37,924 bases of DNA, taken from positions 1-37,924 of the forward strand of contig JBFHVQ010000023.1 in NCBI GenBank assembly GCA_041589455.1, given 5' to 3'. Numbering within the stretch: the stretch's first letter is position 1; each line of letters starts with the position of its first letter. Below the pieces are notes generated by a model that did no database searches, was not told where the DNA came from, and worked only from the letters and a program-made list of their open reading frames with translations. The DNA is from SZUA-229 sp041589455. Its GTDB lineage: Bacteria; Pseudomonadota; Gammaproteobacteria; SZUA-229. Position numbers and translations under genes: made by a program. This document shows positions 16,655 through 25,252 of this stretch, piece by piece.

Positions 16655-19363
16655 ATGAAAACACCACATAACTGGTACAACCTGTCACAGGCCGCAACTC
16701 TCGAATCCCTTAAGACTCAGGATACGGGCCTGTCGTCAGATGAGGCTAATCAAAGGCTAGCTACATATGGCCCAAATTTACTACCCGCACCGCATCGTAA
16801 GAGTGCGCTAGCTCGTTTTGCACAGCAGTTTCATAATTTATTAATTTATATACTGTTACTTGCTGGCGTCATAACCGCCATACTTGAACACTGGATTGAT
16901 AGCGGGGTTATCATCGCCGTTGTACTAATCAATGCCATCATTGGTTACATCCAGGAGGGTAAAGCTGAAAAAGCACTTGAAGCGATTACTCACATGTTAT
17001 CACTTGAGGCCAATGTCATACGTAATGGAAAGCAGTTGAGTATTCCTGCGGAAAATGTAGTACCAGGCGATATCGTTACTCTGCAGTCAGGAGACAAAGT
17101 TCCTGCCGACCTCCGCCTGCTTCGAACGCGGGATTTACGTATAGATGAAGCAATTCTCACAGGAGAATCCCTGCCTGCCGATAAATCAGAAGATACCTGT
17201 GAATCTGACGTACCATTAGGCGATCGTCACTGCATGGCTTTCTCTGGCACCCTGGTGACATACGGAACGGCAACAGGCGTGGTCGTTGAAACTGCTGCAA
17301 ACACAGAAATAGGCCAGATTAGTGAAATGCTCAGTGATGTCAGAATACTTGAAACACCATTACTGCGCAGAATCGGAGAATTTGCCCGCTGGTTAACTAT
17401 GGCCATACTGATAATTACCAGTATGACATTCATCTTCGGTATCAGTGTCCAGAATTTCAGCATGACTGATATGTTCATAGCCGCTGTTGGTCTTGCAGTT
17501 GCCGCTATACCCGAAGGCCTGCCGGCTATTATTACAATAACTCTCGCCATTGGTGTACAGGCAATGGCAAAGCGCAAGGCCATAATCCGTCGATTACCTG
17601 CGGTTGAAACCCTCGGCTCTGTAACAACTATCTGTTCAGATAAAACAGGTACACTGACATGCAATGAAATGACTGTTAAAAGCATATCGACAAGTGACAA
17701 TCAGTACGACGTCAGTGGTGTTGGATATGCTCCTCACGGTAAAGTAACAGAAGCCAATAATCAGGTTGAACTTTCAGATGCGCCAGTACTGAATCAACTG
17801 ACACAAGCAGCGTTACTTTGCAACGATGCAGTGGTTCACTCCACAACGGGTATCTGGCAGGTCAATGGTGACCCTACAGAAGGCGCACTGGTAACTCTTG
17901 CCATAAAAGCTGGCCTACAGCACGATCAGCAGGCAGCCCAACATCCGAGGCTTGATGCTATACCGTTCGAATCAGAACACCGTTTTATGGCAACACTGCA
18001 TCACGATCACCAGGGCAGACATTTTATGTTTTTGAAAGGTGCCCCAGAACGCCTGCTTGAAATGTGTGATTTGCAACGCACTGTTGGTGGTGACACACCC
18101 ATTGATAAAACATACTGGGAATCCCAGATGCATAATATGGCAGTACAGGGCCAGCGAGTTCTTGCGATTGCATGTAAAGAAATGCCAAACTCACTCGAGT
18201 TAACATTTTCTGATACAGAAAAGGATCTTGTACTACTAGGCATAGTTGGCATGATCGATCCGCCACGTACAGAAGCAATAGATGCAGTTAAAGCATGCCA
18301 TAGCGCAGGTATCAATGTAAAAATGATTACAGGAGACCATGCAACCACAGCAAGTGCTATCGGAAAGGCACTAGGAATAGGCGATGGCCAGACAGTGCTA
18401 ACAGGTAACGAAATAGATAGCATGACTAATGAGCAGCTGAAAGCCTGCATTGATGACATAGATATATACGCTCGTACTAGCCCCCAGCATAAACTAAGGC
18501 TTGTCGAAATATTACAGTCAAAAGGTCATATCGTTTCGATGACAGGTGATGGAGTCAATGACGCCCCTGCCCTCAAACGCGCTGATGTTGGTGTAGCAAT
18601 GGGCATGAAAGGCACCAGCGTTGCTAAAGAGACCTCAGAGATGGTTCTCGTCGATGATAATTTTGCCTCGATTGTCAATGCGGTTGAAGAAGGCAGAACC
18701 GTTTATGACAACATCAAAAAGGCTATTATTTTTATCTTACCTACAAACGGAGGTGAAGCGCTTACAATTATTGCTGCAATAGCATTAGGTCGATTACTAC
18801 CTATCACCCCAGTTCAGATCCTTTGGGTAAACATGATCACTGCAGTAACTCTGGCACTTGCACTTGCTTTTGAACCAGCAGAGAGAGGGGTTATGCAAAG
18901 ACCGCCTCGTGATCCATCTGAACCACTCCTGACAGGTTTTCTAATCTGGCGTGTTATATTTGTCTCACTGATTCTTGTTAGCGGAACGTTCGGCTTATTT
19001 ATATTAGAACGTGATGCTGGCGCAAGTATTGAATATGCACGGACAGTAGCTGTGAACATGTTAGTCGTATTTGAAATTTATTACCTGTTCAATTCACGCT
19101 TTATTTATGAACACTCATTAAGAATTGAAACTTTTACTGGAAATCGATTCGCAATTTATGCGGTGCTAATACTCATCTGTTTTCAGGTTTTATTCACCTA
19201 TGCACCTCCACTGCAGGTGTTATTTTCCACAGCGCCTTTAACAATCGCTTCCTGGGGCAACATATTAGTCACTGGAGTAAGCGTATTTGTATTAGTTGAA
19301 ATTGAGAAGTTCTTTTTCAGAAATAGACAACTGCGTAACAACAAGCATAATATCAAAACATGA
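16655..19363 (+). CDS. P2-type cation-transporting ATPase
   Basis: 902 residues with the complete P-type core: actuator loop ILTGESLPADK, phosphorylation Asp329 in CSDKTGTLTCNEMT, nucleotide-binding KGAPERLLEMC, and hinge MTGDGVNDAPALKRADVGVAMG. The N-terminal cation ATPase domain (WYNLSQAATLESLKTQ through YGPNLL) and the C-terminal domain with four further membrane segments are present, ten in total. Transmembrane segment 4 has PEGLP with Glu287, and segment 5 has TNGGE (Asn698, Glu701), both as in SERCA. Segment 6 reads WVNMITAVTLALALAFEPAE, with Ala730 where SERCA has the calcium-binding Asp. Ion specificity is therefore uncertain: calcium, manganese, sodium or another cation. A TATAAT occurs at 16617-16622 with a poor -35. 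Confidence 0.9.
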   Translation: MKTPHNWYNLSQAATLESLKTQDTGLSSDEANQRLATYGPNLLPAPHRKSALARFAQQFHNLLIYILLLAGVITAILEHWIDSGVIIAVVLINAIIGYIQEGKAEKALEAITHMLSLEANVIRNGKQLSIPAENVVPGDIVTLQSGDKVPADLRLLRTRDLRIDEAILTGESLPADKSEDTCESDVPLGDRHCMAFSGTLVTYGTATGVVVETAANTEIGQISEMLSDVRILETPLLRRIGEFARWLTMAILIITSMTFIFGISVQNFSMTDMFIAAVGLAVAAIPEGLPAIITITLAIGVQAMAKRKAIIRRLPAVETLGSVTTICSDKTGTLTCNEMTVKSISTSDNQYDVSGVGYAPHGKVTEANNQVELSDAPVLNQLTQAALLCNDAVVHSTTGIWQVNGDPTEGALVTLAIKAGLQHDQQAAQHPRLDAIPFESEHRFMATLHHDHQGRHFMFLKGAPERLLEMCDLQRTVGGDTPIDKTYWESQMHNMAVQGQRVLAIACKEMPNSLELTFSDTEKDLVLLGIVGMIDPPRTEAIDAVKACHSAGINVKMITGDHATTASAIGKALGIGDGQTVLTGNEIDSMTNEQLKACIDDIDIYARTSPQHKLRLVEILQSKGHIVSMTGDGVNDAPALKRADVGVAMGMKGTSVAKETSEMVLVDDNFASIVNAVEEGRTVYDNIKKAIIFILPTNGGEALTIIAAIALGRLLPITPVQILWVNMITAVTLALALAFEPAERGVMQRPPRDPSEPLLTGFLIWRVIFVSLILVSGTFGLFILERDAGASIEYARTVAVNMLVVFEIYYLFNSRFIYEHSLRIETFTGNRFAIYAVLILICFQVLFTYAPPLQVLFSTAPLTIASWGNILVTGVSVFVLVEIEKFFFRNRQLRNNKHNIKT

Positions 19364-19395
19364 ATAGATAGCATCAATTATCAGTAACAACCCAG

Positions 19396-19426
19396 AGAGC
19401 CAGTCAATTAAACATTAACTGGCTCT
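19396..19426. terminator. Bidirectional terminator hairpin between the cation ATPase and OmpA-like genes
   Basis: Arms AGAGCCAGT (19396-19404) and ACTGGCTCT (19418-19426) pair perfectly around a 13-base loop. They lie between two convergent genes. The following T-tract is short, so efficiency is uncertain. Confidence 0.55.
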
Positions 19427-19445
19427 TCAGGCAGATTTCTTATGA

Positions 19446-20120
19446 CTATTCAGTGATTGGAAGTAACGATAGTTCAACCCTACGGTTCATCGCTCTACCC
19501 TGCTCAGTTGAATTATCTGCAACAGGATTCGCTTCACCAAAACCAATAACTTCAATACGTGCAGGATTTATTTTCTTGTTCTGCAGGAATGAAGCAACAG
19601 ACTGAGCTCGCTTCTGCGAAAGCTGCTGATTGTATGAGTCTGAGCCTTTGCTATCGGTATAACCAGCTACTGCGATGATAGTTTTATCAAACTCTTCGAG
19701 AACCAGTGCAACTGAGTCGAGAACATTATAAAAATCAGCACGCAAATCACTTCCGTTTGACGGGAATGTAATATTTCCTGGCATGATCAGATTAATGTTA
19801 TCACCATCCCTTTCAACACTCACACCGCTGTCACGGAGTTGTTTACGAAGCTTCGCTTCCTGAGTATCCATATAGTAGCCAACACCGCCACCAACGATGG
19901 CACCGACACCGGCATCTCTTAGCATACGCTTTTTACGCTCACTTGATGACTTATCGCGATTTGCCAGATAAGAGACAACAAGTGCTGCCCCCGCACCAAT
20001 ACCAGCACCTTTCGCAGTATTGGTGGTCTTCTCTTCGCCAGTATAGGCATCAAATGTCGTACACCCAGTCATTGCCACAGCAGCCGAGATACTTAGTGCG
20101 ATTAATGTTTTATTCATCAT
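19446..20120 (-). CDS. OmpA-family lipoprotein (YiaD-like)
   Basis: 224 residues. The N-terminus is a lipoprotein signal with AVAMTGC (Cys20). It is followed by glycine-zipper segments, AKGAGIGAGAALVVSYL and DAGVGAIVGGGVGYYMD, which may insert into or pack against the membrane. The C-terminal half is an OmpA-like peptidoglycan-binding domain: ITFPSNGSDLRADFYNVLD, VAGYTDSKGSDSYNQQLSQ, KRAQSVASFLQ, RIEVIGFGEANPVADN and the closing MNRRVEL. This arrangement matches the YiaD/glycine-zipper OmpA group that tethers the outer membrane to peptidoglycan. It is monocistronic and convergent with the ATPase gene. Confidence 0.9.
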   Translation of the reverse strand: MMNKTLIALSISAAVAMTGCTTFDAYTGEEKTTNTAKGAGIGAGAALVVSYLANRDKSSSERKKRMLRDAGVGAIVGGGVGYYMDTQEAKLRKQLRDSGVSVERDGDNINLIMPGNITFPSNGSDLRADFYNVLDSVALVLEEFDKTIIAVAGYTDSKGSDSYNQQLSQKRAQSVASFLQNKKINPARIEVIGFGEANPVADNSTEQGRAMNRRVELSLLPITE

Positions 20121-20343
20121 ATCATCCTGTTTATTGTATTTGATCTAGTATTTGCCTGTTTGATAGCAGGCAGCCAACCAGGTTCAAGCTAATTGTCAAT
20201 TATATTTCAAATTGATCGAATAACTATGAGTAATACTGCAAATAATTGTAAAATGTATACTTTATAACAGCGTTTCACTAGCTGAAATGACTACCACCCA
20301 ATATAATCAATGCCTTTAGTAAGACTCAATTCTGGAGATACCC

Positions 20344-20688
20344 ATGCAACTGAACCGTCTGAAAGCTGTCAGCATAACCGCTGCTTTATCACTCAGCCTG
20401 ACTGGCTGCCTGTCGACAGGTGGCGGTACAGCGACCCAGCAAACCAGCATTCTGGTTAGCGAAATTGTAGCCGTATGTGGTGCGATTGTGGGTACTCAGG
20501 CAGAACAGAGAATTAACCAGGAATGGGCCAAATACCCAGACGCCGAAGCCAATCGCCCTATTATCGAAGCTGTTGCCGAGACACTGTTAACGGACCCTGC
20601 CACCCCGGAACAACAACGCACCTCAGACTATCGCAAATATATGACATGTGCCACAGGGCTACTTGTTACTAATGGGATCCTGAGATAG
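20344..20688 (+). CDS. Small lipoprotein of unknown function
   Basis: 114 residues with a convincing lipobox LSLTGC (Cys22) and GGAG at good spacing before the ATG. The mature part is small and polar: TQQTSILVSEIVAVCGAIVG, EWAKYPDAEANRPIIEAVAE and a second half with YRKYMTCATGLLVTNG. Two further Cys (in AVCGAI and MTCATG) could form a disulfide bond. The protein has its own terminator just downstream, so it is a monocistronic unit. No family is recognised. Confidence 0.7.
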   Translation: MQLNRLKAVSITAALSLSLTGCLSTGGGTATQQTSILVSEIVAVCGAIVGTQAEQRINQEWAKYPDAEANRPIIEAVAETLLTDPATPEQQRTSDYRKYMTCATGLLVTNGILR

Positions 20689-20712
20689 CCCAGCTCATCT
20701 ATTACCACCTGC

Positions 20713-20742
20713 AAAGCCGCTGTACCACCCAGCGGCTTTTTT
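20713..20742 (+). terminator. Rho-independent terminator of the small lipoprotein gene
   Basis: A strong GC-rich stem, AAAGCCGCT (20713-20721) and AGCGGCTTT (20731-20739), with a 9-base loop runs into TTTTTT. It starts 24 bases after the stop codon at 20688. Confidence 0.9.
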
Positions 20743-20884
20743 ATTTCATCGACTGCACTATTTATCCCCCACCGTTAAATCAGACAAACACAGATCTCTG
20801 TGCTATTAACAGTATTATGCGCATAAAACAGCGCTGTCAGGCATTCACTATGTCTTTTAATAATTGTATATATTTCAAATACTT

Positions 20885-23050
20885 ATGAATGTAACCAAGA
20901 ATCAGACTAAAGATAATGAACTTCATAGCACACGAATTCTTATCGTAGATGACGAAGCCTTTCAGCGTACCGTTCTGGAGACCTATGTTAGCAAATTCGG
21001 CTATCGTGTTTGTCTGGCCGCCTCAGGAGCAGAGGCTATTGATTTCTGCCAGTCTCTGGCTCCCGACCTTATTCTTCTCGACCTGAAGATGCCAGGGATG
21101 AATGGTATACAAACCTGCCAGCAACTTGTCTCTCTAAGCAGCCTGAAATATACACCCATCATCATGCTGACAGGCATGAATGATACGCTCTCTATAAAGG
21201 ACTCATATAGTGCTGGTGCGATGGACTACCTGATTAAACCAGTAAACGAAGTGCTACTTAAACAACGAATTGAGTACGCTATAGATAATGCCAAATTGCT
21301 TAAACGTCTAAATCAGAAAGAACGTGAACTCGATGAAATGCAAAAACTGGCACATGTGGGTTCATTTGAACTGTCAGTTGAAAATCGTAATATCTGTATT
21401 TCTTCAAGTTGTAAAGGTCTAATAGGGCTAAGTAGCAATGAGTTGAAGCTAACATTTAATGAGTTTCTCAACCACGTTCATGAAGATGATCGTCAGCATG
21501 TTATCTTTACACTCGAGAATGCCTGTAAAAACAAACAGAGCTACATTGTGGAATATCGATTCATTTATGATGAAAAAGAATACATAATTTACCAGAAAGG
21601 TGAATACACACATGTTATAGATGGCGACAATGACAAATCATACCTAATCGGCTCATTTCAAGATGTGACTGAAGAACGAAATGCAAAAGAATCATTAAGC
21701 TATTCTCGTTATTATGATAGCCTCACTGATTTAACCAATCGTGCATTTTTTGAATCTCAAATTCAACACATACTTTCGCAGCCACCCACTGACAGCTTAT
21801 TTATGGTTGCCTTTATTGGACTAGATCGATTTACACTTATTAATGATGACGTTGGTCACGAGGGTGGTGATGAAGTCCTTAAAGAGATCGCTTCAAGATT
21901 CCGACAGTATGAAAATATGGGACATACTGTAAGCCGGTTTAGTGGTGATGTATTTACCATGTTAATAGTGAATCTCCATCATATAGAAGAATGCAATAAG
22001 TTTCTTGACGAAATACTCGAAACAGTTAGAGACCCAGTGACCTACAAAGATAGACAACTACATGTTACAGCCAGTATCGGATCGAGCGTATTTCCGCTAG
22101 AGAGTGAAAATGGCAGACAATTACTCATTGGCGCTGAAGCCGCGATGATGTTATCAGCAGAGGATGGAGGCAATCGTTACACCTACAGAACGCACCATAT
22201 GAATACCGAAACACAGAAACGTTTAACAATTCTAAAAGAAATGCGTGGTGCAATTGAAAACGATGAATTTACTGTTTATTACCAGCCACAGGTATCATCG
22301 GATAGCATGGAAATAGTCGGCATGGAAGCACTAGTCCGATGGCAACACCCTGAGAAAGGTATGATATCACCAGCTGACTTTATACCTGTGGCTGAAGAAT
22401 CTGGTCTAATAAAACCCATTGGTGATATTGTCACCAGGAAAGCATGTAACCAGACAAAAAAGTGGCTAGATATGGGATTCAATCTGGTAGTCGGCATTAA
22501 TATATCAGCACAACAGTTCGAATCTGATGATTTTATCGACAACCTGGTTTCTATTATTAGAGAAAGCGAAGTACCATTTACTAATATAGAAGTTGAAATC
22601 ACAGAAAGCATGGCCGTTAAAAACCCAACTAAGACCATAGAAATACTAGACAAACTCCGAAACATGGGTATCAAAACATCAATGGATGATTTCGGAACAG
22701 GTTATTCATCTTTAAGCCAATTACAGACTTTACCACTCGATACGCTTAAGGTTGACCAGGCATTCGTCAAGCAAATACGGAAGAATAAAACTAAAAGCAA
22801 TTATGATAATAGTGCCATAGCAAACGCAATTATTGTAATGTCACACAGTCTCGGACTGAAAGTTATCGCTGAAGGTGTAGAAACACTCGATCAATGTGAA
22901 TTTTTACAACATCTGAAAAGCGATGTACTTCAGGGATATTTGTTTAGTCGACCGATAGATCCAGAAGAGTTCGAACTATTATTGATAGCACAAACTGACA
23001 GAACTGCTAGCGCCTGGAAAGGCATTATTAATCAGTTGAAGACTGGATAG
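20885..23050 (+). CDS. Receiver-PAS-GGDEF-EAL response regulator, probable c-di-GMP phosphodiesterase
   Basis: 721 residues from the ATG at 20885; an in-frame TTG 21 bases upstream is less likely. Receiver domain about residues 15-130: VDDE, phospho-acceptor Asp66 in LLDLKMPGMNG, Thr96 and Lys118 in LIKPVNE. PAS domain about 150-265 (HVGSFELSVENRNICISS through GSFQDVTEERNAKE). GGDEF domain about 270-440, where the signature is degenerate (Ser353-Gly-Asp-Val-Phe357), so cyclase activity is unlikely. EAL domain about 455-705 with intact Glu481-Ala-Leu483, NISAQQF, EITES, DDFGTGYSSL and AEGVET, so it should hydrolyse c-di-GMP. A separate histidine kinase must phosphorylate it; none is in the window. 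A membrane sensor gene follows after 29 bases, probably in one operon. Confidence 0.9.
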   Translation: MNVTKNQTKDNELHSTRILIVDDEAFQRTVLETYVSKFGYRVCLAASGAEAIDFCQSLAPDLILLDLKMPGMNGIQTCQQLVSLSSLKYTPIIMLTGMNDTLSIKDSYSAGAMDYLIKPVNEVLLKQRIEYAIDNAKLLKRLNQKERELDEMQKLAHVGSFELSVENRNICISSSCKGLIGLSSNELKLTFNEFLNHVHEDDRQHVIFTLENACKNKQSYIVEYRFIYDEKEYIIYQKGEYTHVIDGDNDKSYLIGSFQDVTEERNAKESLSYSRYYDSLTDLTNRAFFESQIQHILSQPPTDSLFMVAFIGLDRFTLINDDVGHEGGDEVLKEIASRFRQYENMGHTVSRFSGDVFTMLIVNLHHIEECNKFLDEILETVRDPVTYKDRQLHVTASIGSSVFPLESENGRQLLIGAEAAMMLSAEDGGNRYTYRTHHMNTETQKRLTILKEMRGAIENDEFTVYYQPQVSSDSMEIVGMEALVRWQHPEKGMISPADFIPVAEESGLIKPIGDIVTRKACNQTKKWLDMGFNLVVGINISAQQFESDDFIDNLVSIIRESEVPFTNIEVEITESMAVKNPTKTIEILDKLRNMGIKTSMDDFGTGYSSLSQLQTLPLDTLKVDQAFVKQIRKNKTKSNYDNSAIANAIIVMSHSLGLKVIAEGVETLDQCEFLQHLKSDVLQGYLFSRPIDPEEFELLLIAQTDRTASAWKGIINQLKTG

Positions 23051-23079
23051 TAGAGAACAAAAAAGGGCAAAAGCCAATT

Positions 23080-23940
23080 ATGACCAGCAATAGAAATCTT
23101 AAAAAAATGCGTCTTATATTAATTCTAGGCTTTATTCCACTATTAATACTCTGCGCATCCATTCAAATCATATATGATAATAAAGTAAAACATCACCATG
23201 CTAGCAACAGCATAGAAAATACTATAGATGGCATTGAAAGAGAAATTCATTTACGCAACCATTTTATGTCTATCTTCATAAATAACAACAGTGCTTTACT
23301 AGAAAGCATCATTGAAGACAGTGAGAATATACATCTTTTATCAGATTTACTCGTATCGATTCGGGAATACTTTCCTGATAATTTTGCCGTATCCATTGCA
23401 GATAAGAATGGCGAAATCATACTTGACGATTTTGATGGACATATAGGCGATGTCTGCAGAATTGATCTCAAGAAGCAACTTGAGACTGAAAAATACAAAG
23501 CAAGAGTACACCCAAACCCAGTATCATATCATTATGACATTTCAACAAGCTGGCTTAATAAAAATAACACGTATCTTTTATTCGCCAGTTTCAAACTTGA
23601 TCGTATTGCAGCGATACTAAAATCACATCAATCTTTGGGTCAGAAATTATTTCTGGTAATAAAGAAATTCGACTACCTCATTGAAGTCACAGAAGAAGGT
23701 GACCGATCAAAATTAAAGACAGATGGAAACTATAAGCTTACTCGTGTTCAGATTGACAACATTATTGACGAAAAAGATATTCACGATAGCCACTGGACAG
23801 TCGTTGTTATAGAAGACGAAAAATATCACTCACATCGTACAGGACGAGTTATTTTGTCTTATCTGTTAATATATATTGTGTATATTATAATGATTTTCGT
23901 AACAGTTAGAAATAATGACATTGATGTGACTGAATCATAG
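23080..23940 (+). CDS. Membrane protein with periplasmic sensor-like domain and no output domain
   Basis: 286 residues. A first transmembrane segment (about 10-30, LILILGFIPLLILCASIQII), a periplasmic part of about 225 residues, and a second segment near the end (LSYLLIYIVYIIMIFVTV), then only about 11 cytoplasmic residues. The extracytoplasmic part looks like a double-Cache type sensor: a long N-terminal helix, then FAVSIADKNGEIILDD, VSYHYDISTSWL, YLLFASFKLDRIAAIL, and a second lobe with KLFLVIKKFDYLIEV and HWTVVVIED. Cache sensors normally continue into a GGDEF, kinase or chemoreceptor domain; here that is missing. It probably signals through a partner, perhaps the EAL protein upstream. Its last bases overlap the convergent tesA gene by 6. 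Confidence 0.6.
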   Translation: MTSNRNLKKMRLILILGFIPLLILCASIQIIYDNKVKHHHASNSIENTIDGIEREIHLRNHFMSIFINNNSALLESIIEDSENIHLLSDLLVSIREYFPDNFAVSIADKNGEIILDDFDGHIGDVCRIDLKKQLETEKYKARVHPNPVSYHYDISTSWLNKNNTYLLFASFKLDRIAAILKSHQSLGQKLFLVIKKFDYLIEVTEEGDRSKLKTDGNYKLTRVQIDNIIDEKDIHDSHWTVVVIEDEKYHSHRTGRVILSYLLIYIVYIIMIFVTVRNNDIDVTES

Positions 23941-24558
23941 GCTGTCAATCATAGGTTCTAGTGACTCCCATATAAGCTGCATAATAACAGGCTGAGCTCG
24001 TTCATTAGGATGTATACCATCTGCTTGCATGTAGTCATCATTACCCCCTATTCCAGATAGCAAGAATGGGATTACATGTATATTATTATCCGCTCCCAGA
24101 CTAATATAAATCTCATGAAATGCGTCTGCATATCTTGCGCCGTAATTTGGAGGTATTTTCATACCGGCAAGTAATACTTTTGCACCGGCTGACTTAGCCA
24201 TTGTTATCATCTGATTCAAGTTATGGCGAATTTCGGTAAGCGGAATCCCTCTCAGCCCATCATTGCCGCCTAGCTCAATGAATACGATTTCAGGGTTATA
24301 TTGTCGTAACGCTATTTGCAGGCGCTGCACCCCTGATAATGTTGTAGAACCACTAATACTGGAATTAACCACCTTTATTGGATAACCAGCGCGTCTGATT
24401 TTATTATCTAATAAATTTACCCAGCTACTATCTTTACTGATACCATAAGCCGTACTAAGGCTATCACCCAGAATAAGTAAAACCTTATCCGATGATGGAT
24501 TAGCATAAGAACTTATGGTAAAAAAACATAGCGAGACAATAATCCAGAATTTAAACAT
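23935..24558 (-). CDS. tesA: TesA-type esterase / acyl-CoA thioesterase I (SGNH hydrolase)
   Basis: 207 residues with a signal peptide (about 1-19), so periplasmic. The SGNH blocks are all visible: Ser33 in LGDSLSTAYGI (block I), NSSISGSTTLSG (block II), IELGGNDGLRG (block III) and Asp/His in ADGIHPNERAQ (block V). TesA hydrolyses acyl thioesters and esters and has lysophospholipase and protease-I activity in E. coli. It is divergent from ybbA with the start codons overlapping by two bases, as in the tesA/ybbA/ybbP locus of many gammaproteobacteria. AGG lies 9 bases before its start. Confidence 0.92.
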   Translation of the reverse strand: MFKFWIIVSLCFFTISSYANPSSDKVLLILGDSLSTAYGISKDSSWVNLLDNKIRRAGYPIKVVNSSISGSTTLSGVQRLQIALRQYNPEIVFIELGGNDGLRGIPLTEIRHNLNQMITMAKSAGAKVLLAGMKIPPNYGARYADAFHEIYISLGADNNIHVIPFLLSGIGGNDDYMQADGIHPNERAQPVIMQLIWESLEPMIDSL

Positions 24559-25252
24559 GAAAACAACCTATGACTCAGTCATTCAAGCAATAAAAGTCAG
24601 CAAGACTGTAACTGCGATATCACAGCAGGACGGAAATGATATTAACATTCTGAGTGATATCAACCTGAGCGTAAAACCTTCAGAAACACTTGCAATACTC
24701 GGCTCCTCAGGCTCCGGAAAATCTACCTTGCTGGGTCTACTCGCGGGTCTTGATACAGTTACATCTGGTGATATTATCATAGATGGAGAGTCGATAACTG
24801 ATAAAGATGAAGATGGTCGTGCCGCTATACGATCAAGCAAGATTGGTTTCATATTTCAGTCATTCCAGCTAATTAATGGCCTAACAGCACTGGAAAATGT
24901 ACTACTGCCCCTCGAACTTAAATACCGCAATCCTGATACGGATTTGGCGGTTAAGCTACTCGAGAAGACAGGCCTGGACCATCGTTTGCATCACTACCCT
25001 AATCAATTATCTGGCGGTGAGCAGCAGCGTGTAGCCATCGCCCGGGCTTTTGTCTGCAGTCCTAAGCTGGTATTTGCGGACGAACCTACAGGAAACCTCG
25101 ATAACAGAACAGGTGAACGAATAATCGACCTTCTGTTCGACATAAATACTGCACAGAAAACGACTCTAGTTATTGTTACTCATGACGAATCTCTCGCAAA
25201 TAGATGCAGCAGAAAGCTTTTACTAAATGATGGCAAACTTCAACCTTACTAG
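24557..25252 (+). CDS. ybbA: ABC transporter ATP-binding protein (YbbA type)
   Basis: 231 residues from the ATG at 24557, near the 228 of E. coli YbbA. Another in-frame ATG at 24515 would add 14 residues and overlap tesA by 44 bases; both lack a strong ribosome binding site. Walker A is GSSGSGKST, the Q-loop is FIFQSFQLI, the signature is LSGGEQQRVAIARA and Walker B is LVFADEPTGNLD. It belongs to the MacB/LolD-like group that works with FtsX-type permeases. The next gene starts 26 bases before this one ends, so the two are translationally coupled. The transported substrate is not known; lipid or lipoprotein-like cargo is a guess based on the family. Confidence 0.88.
   Translation: MKTTYDSVIQAIKVSKTVTAISQQDGNDINILSDINLSVKPSETLAILGSSGSGKSTLLGLLAGLDTVTSGDIIIDGESITDKDEDGRAAIRSSKIGFIFQSFQLINGLTALENVLLPLELKYRNPDTDLAVKLLEKTGLDHRLHHYPNQLSGGEQQRVAIARAFVCSPKLVFADEPTGNLDNRTGERIIDLLFDINTAQKTTLVIVTHDESLANRCSRKLLLNDGKLQPY

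Noticed and set aside
20828..20837. LexA-type site from the palindrome ACAGCGCTGT upstream of the response regulator
   Set aside because: The half-site order and spacing do not match CTGT-N8-ACAG.
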